Origin: an uncultured Bacteroidales bacterium
Lineage (GTDB): Bacteria; Bacteroidota; Bacteroidia; Bacteroidales; UBA932
Assembly: GCA_905234795.1 (NCBI GenBank)
Contig: CAJOIQ010000025.1
Span: forward strand, 1-44,801
Direction: 5' to 3'
Length of the DNA stretch: 44,801 bases
The notes below the pieces were generated by a model that saw only the letters and a list, made by a program, of their open reading frames with translations, made no database searches and was not told the origin of the DNA. This document shows, one piece after another, positions 40,777 to 44,801 of the stretch. The position numbers and the translations under genes are program-made. Positions within the stretch are counted from its first letter, which is position 1; each line of letters starts with the position of its first letter.

Positions 40777-41892
40777 ATGGATTACGTGCGCAACATAACA
40801 GAGGATTTTTCCCGCCTGGAGCTCAATCTGAAGGCGACGGTGGACAATTACCGTTACTTCCGCTCCCTGCTGGATCCCAAAACCAACCTCCTGGTGCTGG
40901 TCAAGGCCAACGCCTATGGACACGGTGCGGTAGAATTCGCCTCCATGATGCAGCGTGCAGGGGCCGATTACCTGGCCGTCGCTTACCCGGTAGAGGGCCT
41001 GGAACTGCGCCGAAACGGTATTTCCCTTCCCATCCTGGTGCTCACAGCGGGTACGGATTTCTTCCCGGAAATCATTGAAACCCGCATGGAGCCCAGCATC
41101 CCCAACCTGTATTCCTTAAAGAAACTGGTAGAGATATTGCGGGAAAAGGGACTTAAGGACTATCCCGTACACATCAAGCTGGATACCGGCATGCACCGCC
41201 TGGGTTTTATGACCCATGAACTGCCGGAGCTCATTGACTATCTCAAAGTGACCCCCGAGGTTAAAGTGAAGGCTGTTTTCTCCCACCTTTGCGTGGCCGA
41301 GGATCCCGCCGAGGATAACTTTACCCTGGGCCAGATCCACCAGTTCCGGGACAACGCCGCCTTCATCGCCGACGGCATCGGCTACATGCCCATGCGGCAC
41401 CTGCTGAACTCGGCCGGCATCGAGCGTTTTCCTCAGTTCCAGTTTGACATGGTGCGGCTGGGCATCGGCATCTACGGCATCAGCGCCCTGCCCGGGAAAA
41501 AGCTTGCCCCCGTAGCCTCACTCAAGTGCAAAATCCTGCAAGTCAAGAAGCTGGGACCGGGAGAGACCGTGGGTTACGGCCGATGGGGCCATGCCAAGGA
41601 AGGCACCGTCATCGCCACCATTCCTGTGGGATACGCCGACGGCATCGACCGTCACCTGGGCCGCGGCGCCGCCTTCTTCAGCGTGAACGGCCACCGGGTG
41701 CCCACTATCGGCAACATCTGTATGGATATGTGTATGATTGATGTCACAGGCGTGCCCGCTGCCCCCGGAGACACCGTCACCATCTTCGGAGAGGACCCCA
41801 CCGTGAGCGAACTGGCCGGCATCCTGGGCACCATCCCCTATGAAATTATGGTCTCCGTCCCCCGCCGCATCCATCGGCTGGTGATACGCTGA
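40777..41892 (+). CDS. alr: Alanine racemase
   Basis: 371 residues. The PLP-binding lysine is K43 in VLVKANAYGHGAVEFA. The second catalytic residue is the Tyr near 267 in ETVGYGRWG. LDTGMHRLGF, HLLNSAGIERFPQFQFDMVRLGIGIYG and TIPVGYADGIDR are family blocks, and the C-terminal beta domain ends normally. It makes D-alanine for peptidoglycan. In some Bacteroidota Alr is fused to MurF; here it is stand-alone. Next comes a 117-base leader and the DJ-1 gene. Confidence 0.96.
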   Translation: MDYVRNITEDFSRLELNLKATVDNYRYFRSLLDPKTNLLVLVKANAYGHGAVEFASMMQRAGADYLAVAYPVEGLELRRNGISLPILVLTAGTDFFPEIIETRMEPSIPNLYSLKKLVEILREKGLKDYPVHIKLDTGMHRLGFMTHELPELIDYLKVTPEVKVKAVFSHLCVAEDPAEDNFTLGQIHQFRDNAAFIADGIGYMPMRHLLNSAGIERFPQFQFDMVRLGIGIYGISALPGKKLAPVASLKCKILQVKKLGPGETVGYGRWGHAKEGTVIATIPVGYADGIDRHLGRGAAFFSVNGHRVPTIGNICMDMCMIDVTGVPAAPGDTVTIFGEDPTVSELAGILGTIPYEIMVSVPRRIHRLVIR

Positions 41893-41939
41893 TTGTCGCA
41901 CCCGGCCTAACCAACTGGTTATCAATGGAATAGTTTTTT

Positions 41940-42008
41940 CTCTTGATACCAAACGGAGTCAAGAGAGAAACTTAACAAACTGAAAATTAACAAGTTATAC
42001 AGTATCAA
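41940..42008 (+). promoter_or_regulatory. Possible alternative-fold leader in front of the DJ-1/PfpI gene
   Basis: CTCTTGA (41940-41946) can pair with TCAAGAG (41959-41965), extended outward by T-A pairs. Alternatively TTGATAC (41943-41949) can pair with GTATCAA (42002-42008), which ends one base before the ATG. The two pairings share TTGA, so they exclude each other. A palindrome AACCA/TGGTT (41909-41920) lies upstream. No TAnnTTTG box is visible here. Confidence 0.3.
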
Positions 42009-42009
42009 C

Positions 42010-42579
42010 ATGAAAGGCGTACATTTGTTTTTGGCCGATGGCTTCGAGGATATGGAGGCCCTGGGGACGCGGGACGTGCTGCTGCGCGGCGGCGTGCCGG
42101 TTGTGACGGTATCCGTCACGGACGATTATCTGGTGGAAAGCTCCCACGGGCTGCAGGTCTCGGCCGATACTTCCTGGGCCGATCTGGAGGTGATGGAGCC
42201 CGGCACTTCGGCCGAGGACGTGATGATCTTCCCCGGCGGCATGCCCGGCAGCAAGAATCTGGCCCGGCACGCCGAGCTGATGGAGATTCTGCAGGACCAC
42301 TGGGCCCGCGGTGGCGCCGTGGCCGCCATCTGCGCCGCTCCCGGCCTGGTAGTGTCCCAGCTGCCCGGCCTCGAAGGCCGCAAGTTCACCTGCTTCGACG
42401 GATTCCAGGATGCGCTCATCGGCCAGGGAGCCGTCTATACGCCGGAAGGCACCGTCACCGACGGCAACCTGATTACCGGCCGCGGCGCCGGATGGGCCGT
42501 GGAATTCGGCCTGGCCATCCTGGCCTGTCTGAAAGGCCCCGAAGCCGCCGCGAAGGTCCGCTCCGGACTCATGTTATAA
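42010..42579 (+). CDS. DJ-1/PfpI family protein
   Basis: 189 residues. DJ-1 fold with the reactive Cys C108 in AAICAAPGLV and the conserved acidic partner E16 in GFEDMEALG; IFPGGMPGSKNLA is another family block. These proteins act as glyoxalase/deglycase-like enzymes, chaperones or thiazole-related ThiJ proteins, and function cannot be told from sequence. The gene is downstream of alr and convergent with rng. A shared hairpin terminator begins 32 bases after its stop. Confidence 0.9.
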   Translation: MKGVHLFLADGFEDMEALGTRDVLLRGGVPVVTVSVTDDYLVESSHGLQVSADTSWADLEVMEPGTSAEDVMIFPGGMPGSKNLARHAELMEILQDHWARGGAVAAICAAPGLVVSQLPGLEGRKFTCFDGFQDALIGQGAVYTPEGTVTDGNLITGRGAGWAVEFGLAILACLKGPEAAAKVRSGLML

Positions 42580-42603
42580 GTCCCTCCCCCGAGGGGAAGG
42601 AGC

Positions 42604-42641
42604 AAAAAAAGGGACAAGCTACTCGAGCTTGTCCCCTTTTT
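42604..42641. terminator. Bidirectional terminator between the DJ-1 gene and rng
   Basis: Perfect stem GGGACAAGCT (42611-42620) / AGCTTGTCCC (42626-42635) with a 5-base loop. Five T follow on the plus strand (42637-42641) and seven T on the minus strand (complement of 42604-42610). The rng stop codon (42619-42621) and its last codons lie in the stem. Confidence 0.9.
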
Positions 42642-44184
42642 CATTCAGCATTTCATTTTGAAGGACGGTGAAATCCGTGACTTCCACCAGTTCTATCCGG
42701 ATCTTGTAGCGCTTGCGCCACTTGGCCAGATAGGAATTGAACAGTCCCCGCTTGAGATAGGCGCCCAGGATGGGGCTTGTCTTGAGGGTAATGAAACGGA
42801 TACCTTTTTCGATGGAATAGAATGCAATCTTGCGTTCAATCTCTTCATCGATAACGGCGCTGGAAGTAATCTTTCCGGTGCCGTGGCAAACGGGACACTG
42901 TTCCGACGTATTGATTTCGGTAACCGGCCGGATGCGCTGACGGGTAATCTGCATTAACCCGAACTTGGTAAGCGGCAGCACATTGTGCTTGGCCCTGTCG
43001 GCCTCCATGAGCTCCTGCATGTACTTGTGGAGGGCGTTTTTATGGTCGTTGGATTCCATGTCGATGAAGTCCACAATCACGATGCCTCCCATGTCCCGGA
43101 GCCGGAGCTGCCGTGCAATTTCCTCGGCGGCAATCTTGTTCACCTCGAAGGAGTTCTCCTCCTGGTCGCTTGTCTTGGTGCGGATGCCGCTGTTTACGTC
43201 AATGACGTTCAGCGCTTCGGTGGTCTCGATAACCAGATATGCCCCCTGCCGCATGGGAACCACCTTTCCAAAGGAGCCCTTGATTTGCCGAGTTACCTCG
43301 AAATGGTCATAGATGGGCTGTTTACCTTCGTACAGATGGACAATCTTTTCTTGATCCGGAGATATCAGGGAAACGTACTTCCGGGCTTCTTCGGCCACCC
43401 GTTCATCATTGATCCAGATGTTGGAGAACGAGTCGTTGAGGAGGTCCCTCAACACGGTAGTGGTTTTGCTGTACTCCGTAAAGAGCAGCTGGACATTCTT
43501 GTTACCGGCAATCTTCTTCCAGGAACTCTCCCATTTTTCAATGAGCGATTCAGTCTCGGCAACCAGCGTGGCGGCGTTTTTGCCTTCGGCCGCTGTGCGG
43601 ATGATGGCTCCGTAGTTTTTGGGGAGGATGCTCCTGACCAGTGTCTCAAGTCTACGTTTCTCTTCCTTCGAGCCGATCTTCTGTGAGATGGACACTTTTT
43701 CGGCAAAGGGGAGAAGTACGATATTCCGTCCTGCCAATGAAATTTCCGCAGTCAGTCGCGATCCCTTGGTGGAGATGGGCTCCTTGACAATCTGGGCCAC
43801 AATCATTTGCCCGGGACGCAGATACTCCTCAATGCGGCCCTCCTTGGGGAGAGCGTTGCCAATCTTGATCCTGGAATACAGGTCCTTGAGATTGGTGTTG
43901 GCATTGGATTCCCGTACGAACTGGTCGAAGGCGGGAAAGTAGAGTCCCAGGTCCAGGTAATGGATGAAGGCTTCCTTTTTGTCGCCGATGTCCACAAAGG
44001 CAGCATTGAGATTGGGGAGAATCTTCTTCACCTTTCCCAGGTGAACGTCTCCCACCGTGAATTTGTTCCCAGTGCTGGACTCCGTGTTGTACTCTATCAG
44101 CCGATGATTTTCCATCAGGGCGATATGTACCTCTGTTGACGAGACGTCAACAATCAGATCCTTGTCCGGTTTCTCAGACTCCAT
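42619..44184 (-). CDS. rng: Ribonuclease E/G family endoribonuclease (RNase G)
   Basis: 521 residues: only the catalytic half, no long RNase E scaffold. N-terminal RNase H-like part (IVDVSSTEVHIALMENHRLI), embedded S1 domain (VGDVHLGKVKKILPNLNAAF, IGDKKEAFIHYLD), DNase I-like subdomain with the catalytic Mg-binding aspartates in VIDVNSG and IVIVDFIDM, and the zinc-link SEQCPVCHGTG that holds the dimer. It processes rRNA 5' ends and degrades mRNA. Its 3' end is inside the bidirectional terminator. Confidence 0.94.
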   Translation of the reverse strand: MESEKPDKDLIVDVSSTEVHIALMENHRLIEYNTESSTGNKFTVGDVHLGKVKKILPNLNAAFVDIGDKKEAFIHYLDLGLYFPAFDQFVRESNANTNLKDLYSRIKIGNALPKEGRIEEYLRPGQMIVAQIVKEPISTKGSRLTAEISLAGRNIVLLPFAEKVSISQKIGSKEEKRRLETLVRSILPKNYGAIIRTAAEGKNAATLVAETESLIEKWESSWKKIAGNKNVQLLFTEYSKTTTVLRDLLNDSFSNIWINDERVAEEARKYVSLISPDQEKIVHLYEGKQPIYDHFEVTRQIKGSFGKVVPMRQGAYLVIETTEALNVIDVNSGIRTKTSDQEENSFEVNKIAAEEIARQLRLRDMGGIVIVDFIDMESNDHKNALHKYMQELMEADRAKHNVLPLTKFGLMQITRQRIRPVTEINTSEQCPVCHGTGKITSSAVIDEEIERKIAFYSIEKGIRFITLKTSPILGAYLKRGLFNSYLAKWRKRYKIRIELVEVTDFTVLQNEMLNEKGDKLE

Positions 44185-44215
44185 GTGGAAATTAAATGGT
44201 GCAATGGATTAAAGG

Positions 44216-44245
44216 AAGGGCTCGCGAATCTCTCCGCAAGCCCTT
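44216..44245 (-). terminator. Weak terminator-like hairpin after the small basic protein gene
   Basis: On the minus strand an 11-bp stem with one G-T pair (complement of 44235-44245 and 44216-44226) encloses an 8-base loop. It is followed by CCTTT rather than a true T-tract. It may only partly terminate, or protect or process the HU/basic-protein mRNA ahead of rng. Confidence 0.5.
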
Positions 44246-44258
44246 TGCGTTAGAAGAA

Positions 44259-44351
44259 TTACTTCTTCTTGTGGCGGTTCTTGCGCAAGCGCTTCTTACG
44301 CTTGTGCGTCGCCATCTTATGTCTCTTTCTTTTCTTACCGCTAGGGCACAT
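44259..44351 (-). CDS. 30-residue basic protein, AURKAIP1/COX24 (bS22/mS38)-like
   Basis: The frame from the ATG at 44351 to the TAA at 44259 encodes 30 residues: MCPSGKKRKRHK then MATHKRKKRLRKNRHKKK. More than half the residues are Lys or Arg. The second part matches the AURKAIP1/COX24 C-terminal pattern found in mitochondrial mS38 and actinobacterial bS22, small proteins buried in the 30S subunit. Near-identical short ORFs occur beside HU in other Bacteroidales as I recall them. It lies 23 bases after HU and is probably cotranscribed. A second in-frame Met (residue 13) could give an even shorter product. Confidence 0.8.
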   Translation of the reverse strand: MCPSGKKRKRHKMATHKRKKRLRKNRHKKK

Positions 44352-44374
44352 AATGATAAATGGTTAAAATTAAA

Positions 44375-44653
44375 TTATTTCTCCTTGACGGCGTTAACGA
44401 AGGTCTTGGCGGGCTTGAAAGCCGGAATGTTGTGGGCCGGGATGACCATGGTGGTCTTGCGGGTGATGTTGCGGGCGGCCTTCTGGGCGCGGTGCTTGAT
44501 GATGAAGCTGCCGAAGCCACGGAGATAAACAGGCTCGCCGGCTACCAGGGAACCCTTAACCACGCTGGTGAATTCTTCGATAACGGCCAATACCTGGGTC
44601 TTCTCAATTCCGGTAGTCTTTGCTACTTCGTTTACGATTTCTGCCTTAGTCAT
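44375..44653 (-). CDS. HU family DNA-binding protein
   Basis: 92 residues: helical dimerisation part (MTKAEIVNEVAKTTGIEKTQ, VLAVIEEFTSVVKGSL), the GEPVYLRGFGSFIIKHR turn, and a beta-arm region ARNITRKTTMVIPAHNIPAF, with the DNA-intercalating Pro in the IPAHN segment. It is a nucleoid protein that bends DNA without strong sequence preference. It has a full promoter upstream, is followed by the small basic protein gene and then rng, and is almost certainly highly expressed. Confidence 0.95.
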   Translation of the reverse strand: MTKAEIVNEVAKTTGIEKTQVLAVIEEFTSVVKGSLVAGEPVYLRGFGSFIIKHRAQKAARNITRKTTMVIPAHNIPAFKPAKTFVNAVKEK

Positions 44654-44700
44654 GTTTTTATAGTTTTTATGTTTAGTTTTTAATACAGCGAAAAACTGGG

Positions 44701-44731
44701 CAAAATTAGACTTAATTTTTGAGATTTCAAA
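44701..44731 (-). promoter_or_regulatory. Promoter of HU
   Basis: On the minus strand TTTG (complement of 44728-44731), exactly 19 bases, then TAATTTTG (complement of 44701-44708). It is a perfect Bacteroidota promoter with an AT-rich leader of about 40 bases to the ATG at 44653. Confidence 0.85.
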
Positions 44732-44763
44732 ATGTTAGACTGAAAAAGTGTCAAATTCCGGCA

Positions 44764-44779
44764 TTGGCACAGAGATTGA
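44764..44779 (+). promoter_or_regulatory. Possible sigma-54-like -24/-12 element at the window edge
   Basis: TTGGCAC (44764-44770), then AGAGA, then TTGA (44776-44779). GG and the downstream G are 10 bases apart, as in TGGCAC-N5-TTGC, but the last C is A. An ATG follows at 44793-44795 and the frame leaves the window. The match is partial. Confidence 0.3.
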
Positions 44780-44801
44780 CAATATAGGCCCATGGTGCAT
44801 A

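Noticed and set aside
42582..42595. CCCTC/GAGGG hairpin after the DJ-1 gene as a relic of the der-nadE repeat
   Set aside because: It shares only five base pairs with one inner hairpin, and neither the GAA-loop hairpins nor the arms are present.
44751..44801. A minus-strand frame open to the window edge, ending in TGA at 44751-44753
   Set aside because: Only 16 codons are visible and they match nothing I recognise. It could equally be non-coding DNA upstream of the gene beyond the edge.

Overview
The window looks like a chromosomal segment from a GC-rich member of the Bacteroidales (Bacteroidota), probably a gut or rumen lineage; I cannot name the genus from sequence alone. The evidence is the repeated -7 promoter box TAnnTTTG with a TTG/TTTG about 19-20 bases upstream, the near absence of Shine-Dalgarno sequences, and typical Bacteroidota genes: ileS - dksA-like - lspA, an AmgK-like kinase fused to a RapZ C-terminal domain, a glycogen synthase/phosphorylase fusion, a C10 (streptopain) peptidase, a carboxypeptidase-regulatory-domain protein, and HU next to a 30-residue AURKAIP1/COX24-like protein and rng. 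There is no phage, insertion sequence or CRISPR array. Most genes lie on the minus strand.

Layout. 1-4.5 kb: the end of a zinc metallopeptidase, tRNA-Ser(TGA), a regulator/membrane-protein pair, a frameshifted lipoprotein, a carboxypeptidase-regulatory-domain protein and tRNA-Val(CAC). 4.5-9 kb: a C10 peptidase, divergent from the amgK/rapZ-fusion - murU pair for MurNAc recycling, which converges on lspA. 9-19.6 kb: lspA, dksA-like and ileS (minus), cvpA (plus), then a minus-strand run of tsaB, a thioredoxin-fold lipoprotein, HIT, greA, a LolA-like protein, an AGCS symporter and a MORN-repeat protein. 19.6-32.7 kb: ribF and a glycogen/alpha-glucan cluster (GT3-GT35 fusion, GH57, GT4, debranching enzyme, GlgB) headed by xseA-xseB. 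32.7-39.5 kb: nadE, der, an EptA-like transferase, a PHP-domain membrane protein, a small Cys-rich membrane protein, prs and engB, mostly coupled by 4-base overlaps. 39.5-44.8 kb: tadA, a YugP-type zinc peptidase, alr, a DJ-1/PfpI protein, rng, the 30-residue basic protein and HU.

Functional links. The glycogen genes can both build (GT3, GT4, GlgB) and break down (GT35, debranching enzyme, GH57) alpha-glucan within one transcription unit, but no glgC is present here. AmgK/RapZ-MurU, lspA and alr concern the envelope, and the EptA-like/PHP pair probably does too. Der, EngB, RNase G, TsaB, TadA, IleS and the small basic protein concern translation.

The least explained structures are: (1) a 121-base inverted-repeat element between der and nadE, with 29-base arms, one of which contains the der stop codon, enclosing three small hairpins; (2) an 84-base inverted repeat, exactly 28 codons, inside ileS at the junction before the anticodon-binding domain; (3) a terminator-like hairpin directly after the apparent greA promoter, resembling an attenuator. 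Two accessory genes near the left end each appear to carry one extra base that breaks the reading frame.
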